64,000 nt of DNA from Flavobacterium sp. IB48 (lineage in GTDB: Bacteria; Bacteroidota; Bacteroidia; Flavobacteriales; Flavobacteriaceae). The notes under the pieces are model-generated. The model was not told the DNA's origin. It made no database searches and saw nothing but the letters and a program-made list of their open reading frames with translations. Position 1 is the stretch's first letter. Every line of letters begins with the position of its first letter. Location: the NCBI RefSeq assembly GCF_016405855.1, contig NZ_JAEFCA010000003.1, positions 1-64,000 on the forward strand, read 5' to 3'. The position numbers were made by a program, and so were the translations under genes. This document shows positions 28,808 to 37,800 of the stretch, in pieces.

Positions 28808-29665
28808 TTAATTGGTGTAAGCTGCTACCCATTTTGCTTTAATGTTGGCACGAGCTTCAATAAATTCTTTATCGGTTCCTTGTGCAATGGCATCTAGTGG
28901 AAAACGAAGTGGTCTCTCTCCTTTTTTCATGCTTACCAATTCTAAAATACCATCTGCAATAGTTTGTGGATTCATATCAAACTGGGCCATTTTACCAAAT
29001 AATGCTGTTCCTAAAGCATTGAATTTTTCGGTTGCAGCCTCTCCATATTCTTCAATAATTGCTCCTTTATCGGCATGAATTCCAGCTTTAGAACCGTTAT
29101 TCATTTCTGTCGGATAAACGCCTGGCTGAATGCTTACGTTTTCAATTCCATAATCTGCAAGCTCATCTTGCAAACCTTCCGTAAAGCTTTCTACAACTAA
29201 TTTTGATGCGATGTACGGAACCATAAAAGGAAGTGTATGTCCGCTTGCCCCAGTTGTAATGTTAATTACAAGCCCATTTTTTTCTTTTCTCATAGAAGGA
29301 AGCACTGCTTGATACATACGAAGTACGCTGTAAACGTTTACGTCAAACATTTTACGAACTTGATCAATTGAATATCCTTCAAGCAAACCAAAACCGCTTA
29401 CTGCTGCGTTATTAATTAGAACATCAATTTTTCCGTATTTAACTAATACTTTTTCGATTGCTTTGCTAACTGATGCATCATCTGTAACATCGATATCTAC
29501 TACTTCAATGTTTTCGATTTCTTGCAATTCTTTCGCAACAGCGGCATTTTTATCATTTGTATTACGCATTCCTGCAATTACTGAATGGCCTGCATTTGCT
29601 AATGTTACAGCTGTTAATTTCCCGAAGCCTGTACTTGTTCCTGTAATGAAAATTGTTTTTGACAT
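28808..29665 (-). CDS. SDR-family NAD(P)-dependent oxidoreductase
   Basis: A 285-residue classical short-chain dehydrogenase with a Rossmann fold. Cofactor motif TGTSTGFG (about 8-15), NNAAVSG (about 86-92), catalytic serine in NITTGASG (about 135-142) and YIASK (about 151-155) as the Tyr-Lys pair. GMRN after strand 2 suggests NADP(H) preference through the Arg. The C-terminal part (about 200-285) is similar in length to the DltE/YusZ-like SDRs. Substrate unknown. It lies between the Crp/Fnr-type regulator (upstream, separated by a terminator) and the VOC-SnoaL gene. Confidence 0.93.
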   Translation of the reverse strand: MSKTIFITGTSTGFGKLTAVTLANAGHSVIAGMRNTNDKNAAVAKELQEIENIEVVDIDVTDDASVSKAIEKVLVKYGKIDVLINNAAVSGFGLLEGYSIDQVRKMFDVNVYSVLRMYQAVLPSMRKEKNGLVINITTGASGHTLPFMVPYIASKLVVESFTEGLQDELADYGIENVSIQPGVYPTEMNNGSKAGIHADKGAIIEEYGEAATEKFNALGTALFGKMAQFDMNPQTIADGILELVSMKKGERPLRFPLDAIAQGTDKEFIEARANIKAKWVAAYTN

Positions 29666-29800
29666 GATTTCTATTATTTAAATGTTTATAATGTTTGTTT
29701 CTTTTGAACATTACAAAGTTGCGACGAATGCAAAACCTGCACATTGATTAGAAATAAGTAAAAACTTGATATAAATCAAGAGTTTGAAGAAGGCACAAAA

Positions 29801-29823
29801 AAAGGAGCTTTAAAAGCTCCTTA
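29801..29823 (-). terminator. Terminator of the Crp/Fnr-type regulator gene
   Basis: An AAGGAGCT...AGCTCCTT stem with a 4-5-nt loop is followed on the - strand by eight Ts. It lies immediately after the regulator stop at 29828 and isolates it from the SDR gene. Confidence 0.88.
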
Positions 29824-29827
29824 TATA

Positions 29828-30406
29828 TTATTTCTTTGCCGTTTGTTTCCGAATACGGCTTAGTGTTTCTGGTGTCATGCCAAGATATGAGGCAATCATG
29901 GTTTGCGGAATTCTAGAAGCAAAACCTGGATATTTGTTTACAAAGTTTAGATACTTTTCTTCGGCTGTTAAAGTCAATGACGCCTGAATTCTGTTTTGAG
30001 CAGCTATAAAACTTCTTTGCAGAATGTTATTTACCATATTATTAAAAGCTGGAATTTCTCTACAAAGCAATTCAAAATTTTCGTGGGTAAAAAGCACAAG
30101 TTCTGTATCTTCAATAGCATCAATATTAAAACGAGATGGCTGTTGCATCATTAAACTTTCACGATCTCCTGTCCACCAATTTTCAATACTGAAGCTGTTT
30201 ACGTGTTCGCTTCCTTTTTCATCAACTGTATAAGTTCTAACACAGCCTTGTGTAATAAAAGCATCATATTTCCAGACATCTCCTTCTTGAAGCAGATATT
30301 GTCTTTTACGTAGTTTTTTAATAATAGCAAATGATTGAATACGTTCTGATTCTGATTGTGTCAGTTCCGTCTTTTCTTCTAGATACTTTTGGAATATTTC
30401 ATACAT
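29828..30406 (-). CDS. Crp/Fnr-family transcriptional regulator
   Basis: A 192-residue regulator with a cyclic-nucleotide-binding-type beta-roll (about 10-115: LRKRQYLLQEGDVWKYDAFITQGCVRTYTVDEKGSEHV), a dimer helix (about 120-150) and a short C-terminal HTH (about 160-192: IPQTMIASYLGMTPETLSRIRKQT). The cAMP-binding Arg/Ser phosphate pocket and the Fnr cysteine set are not evident. This matches the ligand-unknown Crp-like group common in Flavobacteria, which often controls adjacent SDR/oxidoreductase genes. It is in tandem with, and upstream of, the SDR and VOC genes. Confidence 0.9.
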   Translation of the reverse strand: MYEIFQKYLEEKTELTQSESERIQSFAIIKKLRKRQYLLQEGDVWKYDAFITQGCVRTYTVDEKGSEHVNSFSIENWWTGDRESLMMQQPSRFNIDAIEDTELVLFTHENFELLCREIPAFNNMVNNILQRSFIAAQNRIQASLTLTAEEKYLNFVNKYPGFASRIPQTMIASYLGMTPETLSRIRKQTAKK

Positions 30407-30539
30407 AGCATGTAAAATTATACAAAAGGCAGTTGAAGAACAAATTTTTGCAAGCTAATAGAAATTACGTTTCTTTTTTTATCGAACATTATATAAAACA
30501 ATTTTTGCCAAATAAAAAATCACTTTTCTTGACACAAAG

Positions 30540-30684
30540 GTATGCGCCCGTTGTAACTCCAACTACTAAGCTACATTTTGCATTTTCTCCTTGCTATAAG
30601 TGAGACATAGTATCTCCTACTTTTCCAACTTTATTTTCGCCTTGGACTGTAGTGCCAGCCTTTATCAAATACAGTCAATTCCAT
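30540..30684 (-). pseudogene. Remnant of a phosphonatase-like HAD hydrolase gene
   Basis: Read on the - strand from an ATG at 30684, the codons give MELTVFD; after a +1 frame change they give AGTTVQGENKVGKVGDTMSHL, an in-frame TAG, then QGENAKCSLVVGVTTGAY. In phosphonatase-like HAD hydrolases the N-terminal nucleophile motif is VFDxAGTTV and the late motif is VGDTPSDLxxGxNAGCxxVVGVTSGAY. Both ends of one protein are thus recognisable, joined by a large internal deletion, a frameshift and a stop. Assignment is from motif recall, without a database search. Confidence 0.6.
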
Positions 30685-30722
30685 ATTTTTTGTTTATTTT
30701 TACCGTGCAATATCACTACACC

Positions 30723-30745
30723 TTTGTTTACTATATGTAAACAAA
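30723..30745. promoter_or_regulatory. Inverted repeat upstream of the XRE-cupin gene (candidate operator)
   Basis: TTTGTTTAC (30723-30731) and GTAAACAAA (30737-30745) form a perfect 9-bp inverted repeat with a 5-bp spacer, 50 bp before the XRE-cupin start. Position and symmetry suit an autoregulatory operator for that HTH protein. Confidence 0.45.
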
Positions 30746-30794
30746 AGATGTGATAATATCTAATTAAAATAAACTTTGTATACATATACTAAGC

Positions 30795-31361
30795 ATGGAA
30801 AGAGTTGCAATTTTAGAAATTAGTAAACGCATCAAACAATATAGAACCGAGAAAGGCTTTACGTTACAGGAACTTGCAGATTTAAGCGGTGTGACAAAAG
30901 GAATGATTTCTCAGATTGAGAACGGAAGAAGCATACCATCTTTAACGGTTCTTTTGAGTATAGTTACAGCTTTGCAAGTAAATCTTAGCGAATTTTTTAA
31001 AGATATTTCGCAAGAAGAAGAATTGGTTATTATAAAAAGGAAAGATACTTATGATCAATTTCAAAAAGAAGGCTCAAATGGTTTCTTGTATGAACGTTTC
31101 TTGACTCGTACAATAAAAAATTCGACCGTAGATATCGTCTTTTTGACTTTAGAACCAAATAGTTATAGAGATCAAGTTACGACAGATGCTTATGAATATA
31201 AGTATATTCTTTCTGGCGAAGTAGATTATTTGATTGCCAATGAAACTTATACTTTAACAGAAGGAGATTCTCTTTTCTTTGATGGAAGATTAAAACACGT
31301 GCCAATAAACAAAAGCTCTAAGCCGTGCAAAATGCTGATTGTCTATTTCTTTGATAATTAG
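30795..31361 (+). CDS. XRE-family regulator with C-terminal cupin domain
   Basis: A 188-residue regulator. The N-terminal HTH_3 domain (about 8-63: ISKRIKQYRTEKGFTLQELADLSGVTKGMISQIENGRSIPSL) binds DNA. The C-terminal cupin (about 105-185: YEYKYILSGEVDYLIANETYTLTEGDSLFFDGRLKHVPIN) probably senses a small metabolite. This layout matches the HTH-cupin regulators of amine, sugar or drug-efflux genes (SutR/PuuR type). The adjacent convergent MFS exporter gene is a candidate target. A perfect inverted repeat lies just upstream and may be its operator. Confidence 0.92.
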   Translation: MERVAILEISKRIKQYRTEKGFTLQELADLSGVTKGMISQIENGRSIPSLTVLLSIVTALQVNLSEFFKDISQEEELVIIKRKDTYDQFQKEGSNGFLYERFLTRTIKNSTVDIVFLTLEPNSYRDQVTTDAYEYKYILSGEVDYLIANETYTLTEGDSLFFDGRLKHVPINKSSKPCKMLIVYFFDN

Positions 31362-31387
31362 AATAAACTACTAATAAACCATTTTGA

Positions 31388-31436
31388 TTGCCTATATAAA
31401 TTGCAAATTACAGCAATTTACAACTTATGTAGGCAA
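31388..31436. repeat. Nested inverted repeats between convergent genes
   Basis: The outer arms TTGCCTA (31388-31394) and TAGGCAA (31430-31436) enclose the inner arms TAAATTGC (31397-31404) and GCAATTTA (31413-31420). It lies between the XRE-cupin stop and the MFS stop. It may work as a bidirectional transcript end, but no T run follows. Confidence 0.4.
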
Positions 31437-31443
31437 CATAAAA

Positions 31444-32841
31444 TTATACATATCCTCCTCCATCAGTTTTACTTAATTTTGAAAACGTAAAACTTGAAAA
31501 AATAGTAAAGACAGCCAATGCAATAAAAGTATATTGAAATGCCTTTATAGGGTTTAAATTAAATATGCCATCCTGAAATAAAGAAAGTGCAAGACTAGAA
31601 ACAGAAACTCCAAAACTTACCGAAAGCTGTTGCATGATAACTAACATTGTATTTCCTCCGCTGGCGGTATCTTGATCTAAATCTGAAAGCGTAATGGTAT
31701 TCATAGCAGACATTTGTATAGAGGTAAAAACTCCATAAAATATCATTAGCAAAATATAGTAACCAATCGGAGTTTCTTTTGTTACAAATCCGAGAACAAT
31801 TAAAACCACTCCGAGCAAAATGGTGTTGCTTATTAATACAGTTCTGTATCCAAAAAACTTTATGATGTTTACCATAAACGGTTTCACTGCAACATTGGAT
31901 ATAGCAGAAGGCAACAGCAATAAACCTGAAACAGAAGCCGAATAACCAAAACTTGTCTGCAACATTAGCGGCAAAAGCAACGGCAGTCCGCCAATTCCTA
32001 GTCTAGTAATTAAACTTCCCATTAATCCTATTTTTAAGGTTCTAATATTTAAAAGATGCAGATCGATAATAGGTTTTTCGGTTTTTTTATAGTGAATGTA
32101 ATAAAACAAAGAAAGCAGCCCAAATAGAAACAACAGGCTTAATATTACAATCATATGCATTCTTCCGCTTCCTATAAGTTCTAAAACCAAAGTAATAGAA
32201 ATCAATGCCAAACTAAAATACACCAATCCTCTAAAATCGAATCTTCCTACTGCATGTCTAAAATTAGGCATAATGCGATACGCCATCGAAATTCCGATAA
32301 GGCCTATTGGAATATTTATTAGAAAAATCCAATGCCAGCTAAAATTATCAGAAAGAAAACCTCCTAAACTTGGACCGGCAACCATTCCTAATAATCCAAA
32401 TAAGGTAATAAAATTCATTGTTTTAAGCAGTTGATTTTTGGGGTATTGATACAAAATAGCCAGTCGGGCAATGGGCACCATCATAGAAGCGCCAACTGCT
32501 TGTAAAACACGCGCCATATTGAGTGTTCTTAAATCAACGGAAAGAGCGCAAAACAAAGATCCCATTATAAATAGAAATACAGCAATCATAAACATCGTTC
32601 TAGTTCCAAACTTATCTGCCAGCCAACCAGAAAGCGGTATAAACATAGCTAATGTGAGCGTATAGGTTACAATAACCGAATTCATTTCGGTTGCCGAATA
32701 TCCCATGTCTTTGGCTATAGACGGTAACGAAGTATTAAGAATTGTACCATCTAATGATTGCATAAACATGGCAATTGCCGTTACCCACGGAAGCAGATAT
32801 ACTGCATTTTGTTCTTTCTTTTCTTCTTTGTTATCCTGCAT
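31444..32841 (-). CDS. MFS drug exporter, DHA2 (EmrB/MdtD-like)
   Basis: A 465-residue proton antiporter of the major facilitator superfamily with about 13-14 predicted helices. DHA2 motif LDGTILNTSLPSIAKDMG follows TM1 (about 30-47), GWLADKFGTRTMF is motif A (about 76-88), and GPSLGGFLSDNFSWHWIFLINIPIG is motif C plus the following loop (about 155-180). The overall pattern resembles MdtD of E. coli. No adaptor (EmrA) or TolC gene is adjacent, so it probably works alone in the inner membrane. Substrate unknown. Confidence 0.92.
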   Translation of the reverse strand: MQDNKEEKKEQNAVYLLPWVTAIAMFMQSLDGTILNTSLPSIAKDMGYSATEMNSVIVTYTLTLAMFIPLSGWLADKFGTRTMFMIAVFLFIMGSLFCALSVDLRTLNMARVLQAVGASMMVPIARLAILYQYPKNQLLKTMNFITLFGLLGMVAGPSLGGFLSDNFSWHWIFLINIPIGLIGISMAYRIMPNFRHAVGRFDFRGLVYFSLALISITLVLELIGSGRMHMIVILSLLFLFGLLSLFYYIHYKKTEKPIIDLHLLNIRTLKIGLMGSLITRLGIGGLPLLLPLMLQTSFGYSASVSGLLLLPSAISNVAVKPFMVNIIKFFGYRTVLISNTILLGVVLIVLGFVTKETPIGYYILLMIFYGVFTSIQMSAMNTITLSDLDQDTASGGNTMLVIMQQLSVSFGVSVSSLALSLFQDGIFNLNPIKAFQYTFIALAVFTIFSSFTFSKLSKTDGGGYV

Positions 32842-32936
32842 TTCTTAGTTTTAGATAATACACTGATTTTTAAGCCTACGTAAATTAATAAAAAAAAACT
32901 TAAAAATCGTTAAGAAATCTAAATGTCTAGAATGTC

Positions 32937-32966
32937 AAAACCCGTTTGAGAATTCTCAAACGGGTT
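32937..32966. terminator. Terminator closing the large - strand surface-protein locus
   Basis: A perfect 13-bp stem AAACCCGTTTGAG / CTCAAACGGGTTT around AATT, with flanking A/T runs. It lies about 75 bp after the stop at 33042 and upstream of the MFS gene. Confidence 0.85.
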
Positions 32967-33041
32967 TTGCGCTTATTTATCTATTTATTTCGATCTTTTT
33001 TCAAATAAGAATCATAAAGTTTTAGAGTCTGTTTCTATAAC

Positions 33042-36000
33042 TTACCTAAAGTTATTATTGTTTCTGTATTTGTAAACATATTCATTTGCTTGTTTATTTC
33101 CTGGCAAATTATACTTCATTACTATTTCGTAATTTCCATATCGCATAAATTGGAAAATACTACTAACAAATCGTTGAGAGAGTGCTGCAAAACCAGGTTC
33201 TCCGTTAATGTGTGAGTTGATTATTTGGTTATTTAAATCGACCCAATCTTCTTTGTAAAGCAATGGCATATTGTATTTAAATGGAAAATTACTTTTTGTC
33301 CATGCCTGATTAATATCGTTTTCTAAGCTGGTCATATAGTACGCATTTAACGGAATTGCTTTTGCTGGAATAACTCCTAACTCAGCAGTATCTCTATTGG
33401 TTATAGAAAAAGTACCATTTAAAGGATAATCTTTGTATAAATAAGGATAAATATCTGTTGTAAAATATTGGTCGTTTAATTTAGATTCTGCCGTTATTAC
33501 AGGTTTATTGTCAGTATAAGCAACTCCTCTTAATTCTACTAAATCAAAAGCCTCTTGACTTGAAATAGTGTTACTTAAATAAATTACATCTGAATATAAA
33601 ACTCCAAAATTATAGCTTTGTGTATTGATTGCATTCATCTTAGACGAAAAAGTCTTGTATTTACTTGTATTGAATGAATACGTTAAACGATCAATACTTC
33701 CTTCAGCTTTAGATAAAGCATCTGCCTGATTTTCTTTTATTTGTATATCGTTACCTTCGTCGCTAATCGTATTTGCTTTTGTATTCGATGTTGTACTTTT
33801 CGATGCATTATTCTGCTTTAGATTACTAACAATTGAGAAATTATATTTCTTTTCCTGATCAATATTCGGAAAGTTATAATACACTTCATTTGAAGACGTA
33901 TCATAATTAAATACAATAGCTTTTGAGTTCGAAGTTCCGTCTTGATCAACCTTAATACTTGTCTCCCAACTTGAGTCTTCAAACAAATAATCTTGACCGC
34001 GTTTAAGCTGAATGTATCCTTTTGGATATTCTTCTTCAAGGAAATACTTTTGATCTACAACTGGATACGAAAATTTAATATTATTAAGCGGAATATGATT
34101 TGGTGCTCCTCCGGTTGTAAACATTCTTTCTTCGTATTCTGTAGCAATTTTTCCGTCTACTTTTATAGGTTGGAATGCGCCATTTACCATTTTTTGGAAA
34201 CTTACCTCAACTTGAACTTTCAATTCTTTATGAGGCGGAAGAATGTCAGTTGAAACAAAATTAACTTTGTCTTTTAAAGCGCTCCACTCAAAAGTTCCAG
34301 GAATTTCTTTTGTTCCGTCAAATACTTTAAACTTTTCTAATATTACTTTGTAAGTCACATCGCCTGAATCTTCAGGAATTACAAAAGCTTCATTAACTTT
34401 CATTGAAAATGCGGCTTGTGGCACAGCAAAAACATCTATGTCTGTTGAGCTTTGTTTTGGAGTTACATCGGTTATCAGTTTTACACCTCCTAATGGCGAT
34501 GCATTTTCAAATTGGCATTCTTCACCAATTTCAAATTTAAACCTGAATTTTCCTTTTATCAATCCGCCCAAGATATTCATGTTTCCGGCCATATAGCCTC
34601 TCATCCAAACTGGATTTGGTAATTTTGCCTGTAATAAAACGGCTGCTCCACCAGAAATAATTGGAACTTTTAATTTTAAGAATGATAATTTAACTCTAAT
34701 TCCAAGTTCTCCCTGAAGGTAGGCATAAGATTGTCCATTGGCATACCACCCGTTTATACCAACTTTACTTCCTGTATTAGAACATCTTGCTTCTTGGTAA
34801 TCTTTTAGCATAATATCGAATCCCATTCCTGCTTGAAAACGTGCGTAAAAAAGCAGGAAGCTTAAATCTCCTGTATCAAAATCTAAACTAGCTCCAAAGG
34901 CAACACCTCCTCCATTTGCCAACGCATTTTCGTCGCGCATATAGTCCAATTCTTTTAAATCGACACCCAAAATTTGAGCAACTTGCGGCGGCGGCGGCGG
35001 ACTTCCAGGGAGCACCGTTCCTGCCATAAAATAACTGGTGGTTTTTAAGTACATTCCGGCAACTCCTATTTTAATACCGCATCGGTCGTCTGGCGTTCCC
35101 ATGTACATGTACCAATCTTTTGGATCTTTGTGGAAAACTCCCCAAACGGCTCTACCTCCTTCTCCAATTCCCGAAATGAAATTTCCTGGTGTATTAATGT
35201 ATACATCGGTAGTGGCATGCATCGATTTATTTTCAAAATCAAATTCGATAGCTGCTGCCATTTTTATTCCTACTGCAGCAGATAAATCGCCTGGTATTGA
35301 CTCTTTTGCTGCTGGAATATATTTACTAGCAAAAGAACCTTTAAGGTCATTTTCTGTTATTCCTAAAAAGCTTTTCTTGGCTGTAACATTTGAAGCGACT
35401 TTACCCATTAAATCGGTAACATTTTTAAGTCCTGGAATTTTGGCCATAACATTGGCTTTACCAAAAATAGCTAATCTGTTTATTCCTCCATTTGAGTTAA
35501 ATGCAATTTCAAAACCAGCTTCACCATCGCAAACAGATTCTGTACCAATAGAAAAATAAATTAAAGCTTTAAGTCCTAAACTTATCTTTTCATCTGGAGT
35601 ATAGCTCAATCCTGATAGCGAAAAATCTGCAATGGACAGATCCTGATTTCTTCGCATTTTATAATAGGCTCCGCCGCCAAAACCATTAATCATAAATGGC
35701 GAAGGCACAGGTGGCCATTTTACAGCAGAATCAAAGTACCAATACCTAAAAGTAGATCGCCCAAAAATAGCTTTTGCCTGAACATTTACAACACCAACAA
35801 CATCAACCATCAAGTCAGCATTAAATCCGTTACCATATACAGGGTCATTTTCCATTAGGATAAGACCACCTTTAATAATTAATCCACTAAACTTGCAATC
35901 TATGTTTATGGCCGAAAGATCCAGACCGTCATATCGGCTTTTTTGCCTATACCCATCATCGTACATCTTACCTTTTATTCCAATTCTAGCTGTAGCTCCT

Positions 36001-37712
36001 GCTCCAATGCTTTCCATTAAATTAATTCCTAAATCAAAATCAATTCTGGAATCATCTCCATTAATGGCTACATTAATGTTTCCGATAGAAACAGGAAAAT
36101 TAGCAAAACCAACAGTGCCTTTGTACCCCATATTTCTAACCGAAATAATAGGCGAAACAGTCTGCAATTGAAGGTTTTCAAACGAAATTCCCTTAAAGTC
36201 TACCATTTTCTTGCCTTCGACATCTTTATCGTCAGTTGCTCCTTTATTGGTTCCAAAAGAAACCGAACCGTTTAGATTGGCTTTAGGCAAAAATCGTCCG
36301 TTGACTAATTTTAATTCGACAGAACTATTTGGCAACAATAAAGCTTTGGCTTTCCAGATATCAAAAGCTATAGAATCCTTGGTAATAACAACTAATTGTT
36401 GTTCTTCCATAGAAATAAATCCGTTGTATTCTAAACCAGCTCTATTGGTCTGTTTTGGTTTAGCAGAATCCGTTCCTGTATTGGTTGTTGGAGTTGTAGC
36501 CGTTTCTTTTTTCTCTGGTGCAGCTTTGCTAATTGGTAAAAGAATCTGTCCTTTTAAATTTGCTTTTACAAAAGTATTAGCGGCAATAGTTACATCTATA
36601 TGGTCTAAAGAATAGGCCCATGATTTTTCTTGACTGGTGATTCCTCGATCTAAAGGAAAAACATTGTCTGCATAAAAAGTTCCCGAAACTCCAAATTTAT
36701 CGATAATAAGATTTTGCGCACCTACATGAAGCCTTTCTTTACTTGAAGCAGTATCTGTAGTTTGAAATTCTTTTGGCAGACCTACATCAAAAGTCTGGAC
36801 AAAAACCCCTTTCCATGATTCCTGACTTGGAACCAAAAGCGAGTTTTTTGCATAATATTCTGGAAAAACAACTACAGGATCATTTTTTAAATCACTTAAA
36901 TCTAAAACAGCATTGTTTACCAAAAATTGAAAATTGCCATCAAAATCTTTTCCGTTTCGTTTGTCTTTTAAAACGAATGGCTGCAAACTTACATTCAACA
37001 AAATATCATTCCAACTTCCTGCTGTAAAACTAAATTCTCCTCGAACTCTATTTGGTATTGGAACTGTTTTTCCGTTATAATATGTTTTAGGAATTGTTGT
37101 TTTTGCTTCATCAACTGTTTTTGTCAACGGATCAATTGGCAGAATTAAATCTCTAGAAAACTCAACTGCTCCAGAAATTTTCATTTCTTTAAAACCATCA
37201 CAATCTATCTTTACATAAGTCAGATCATTTACGTTTCCTGTCGCCATATCGAAACCTCCATAGAGAGAAACTTGCCATTTATCCTCATTAAACGGAATGT
37301 CAACATTACCCAATAATACCAATTTGGCTTCACCCATAATACCTCCCTGATGCGATAATTTTACATTATCTGCACCAAAGAAAAGCTGCATGGGCTGTCC
37401 TGTTTTTTTATCTTTCTGCGGAATATCAACTCTACAGAAAACAGTCAAAGTTGTATACTCTGGCGTAAAAGTGGCCTTTGTAACTCCAATAGAATATTGA
37501 ATGTTATTTACTGTATTACGAATACCAATAGGCAGTTCTACCAAATCTTGATTTGAAAATTTATCTACCCAACGGTCAGCGGCTTCAATCTTTTGTATTG
37601 AACTTGAAGCAGCGCTTAGTTCTTTTGGAGGCGCAATATCCTGTCCATAAGAAAAAACAACCGAAAGCATGATAAGCAGTGCCGCAAAATGTATTTTGTA
37701 ATTTTTTTTCAT
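33042..37712 (-). CDS. Very large exported protein of unknown family (~1556 residues)
   Basis: The frame opens at an ATG at 37748, but the ATG at 37712 gives a clean signal peptide (MKKNYKIHFAALLIMLSVVFSYGQ), so I prefer it. Residues about 25-900 are repeated beta-strand-rich stretches with alternating hydrophobics (FDLGINLMESIGAGATARIGIKG; VGVVNVQAKAIFGRSTFRYWYF). A Pro-rich stretch (SPPPPPQ) lies near 910. A Gly-rich LSFLLFYARFQAGMGFDIML region follows, then two Ig-like units (about 1090-1230, containing FAVPQAAFSMKVNEAFVIPE) and a polar tail. No T9SS sorting domain, lipobox or enzyme motif is seen. It is last in the surface-protein locus, after a barrel-like outer-membrane gene, and may be that protein's partner or a structural surface component. 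I do not recognise it. Confidence 0.85.
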   Translation of the reverse strand: MKKNYKIHFAALLIMLSVVFSYGQDIAPPKELSAASSSIQKIEAADRWVDKFSNQDLVELPIGIRNTVNNIQYSIGVTKATFTPEYTTLTVFCRVDIPQKDKKTGQPMQLFFGADNVKLSHQGGIMGEAKLVLLGNVDIPFNEDKWQVSLYGGFDMATGNVNDLTYVKIDCDGFKEMKISGAVEFSRDLILPIDPLTKTVDEAKTTIPKTYYNGKTVPIPNRVRGEFSFTAGSWNDILLNVSLQPFVLKDKRNGKDFDGNFQFLVNNAVLDLSDLKNDPVVVFPEYYAKNSLLVPSQESWKGVFVQTFDVGLPKEFQTTDTASSKERLHVGAQNLIIDKFGVSGTFYADNVFPLDRGITSQEKSWAYSLDHIDVTIAANTFVKANLKGQILLPISKAAPEKKETATTPTTNTGTDSAKPKQTNRAGLEYNGFISMEEQQLVVITKDSIAFDIWKAKALLLPNSSVELKLVNGRFLPKANLNGSVSFGTNKGATDDKDVEGKKMVDFKGISFENLQLQTVSPIISVRNMGYKGTVGFANFPVSIGNINVAINGDDSRIDFDLGINLMESIGAGATARIGIKGKMYDDGYRQKSRYDGLDLSAINIDCKFSGLIIKGGLILMENDPVYGNGFNADLMVDVVGVVNVQAKAIFGRSTFRYWYFDSAVKWPPVPSPFMINGFGGGAYYKMRRNQDLSIADFSLSGLSYTPDEKISLGLKALIYFSIGTESVCDGEAGFEIAFNSNGGINRLAIFGKANVMAKIPGLKNVTDLMGKVASNVTAKKSFLGITENDLKGSFASKYIPAAKESIPGDLSAAVGIKMAAAIEFDFENKSMHATTDVYINTPGNFISGIGEGGRAVWGVFHKDPKDWYMYMGTPDDRCGIKIGVAGMYLKTTSYFMAGTVLPGSPPPPPQVAQILGVDLKELDYMRDENALANGGGVAFGASLDFDTGDLSFLLFYARFQAGMGFDIMLKDYQEARCSNTGSKVGINGWYANGQSYAYLQGELGIRVKLSFLKLKVPIISGGAAVLLQAKLPNPVWMRGYMAGNMNILGGLIKGKFRFKFEIGEECQFENASPLGGVKLITDVTPKQSSTDIDVFAVPQAAFSMKVNEAFVIPEDSGDVTYKVILEKFKVFDGTKEIPGTFEWSALKDKVNFVSTDILPPHKELKVQVEVSFQKMVNGAFQPIKVDGKIATEYEERMFTTGGAPNHIPLNNIKFSYPVVDQKYFLEEEYPKGYIQLKRGQDYLFEDSSWETSIKVDQDGTSNSKAIVFNYDTSSNEVYYNFPNIDQEKKYNFSIVSNLKQNNASKSTTSNTKANTISDEGNDIQIKENQADALSKAEGSIDRLTYSFNTSKYKTFSSKMNAINTQSYNFGVLYSDVIYLSNTISSQEAFDLVELRGVAYTDNKPVITAESKLNDQYFTTDIYPYLYKDYPLNGTFSITNRDTAELGVIPAKAIPLNAYYMTSLENDINQAWTKSNFPFKYNMPLLYKEDWVDLNNQIINSHINGEPGFAALSQRFVSSIFQFMRYGNYEIVMKYNLPGNKQANEYVYKYRNNNNFR

Positions 37713-37800
37713 AAGCAAATCATTCTGTTTTTTTGAAAAATAAAGCATACCTACTTCTTTTATATTTTGACTCTTTCGAACTATAAAGAGTTTTTTTCTA

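Noticed and set aside
34980..35005. GC-rich GGCGGC run in an AT-rich genome
   Set aside because: It lies within the coding frame of the large exported protein and encodes a run of prolines; it is not a separate element.
37713..37748. Longer N-terminus (ATG at 37748) for the large exported protein
   Set aside because: It adds 12 residues ahead of a clean signal peptide; the ATG at 37712 fits export better.
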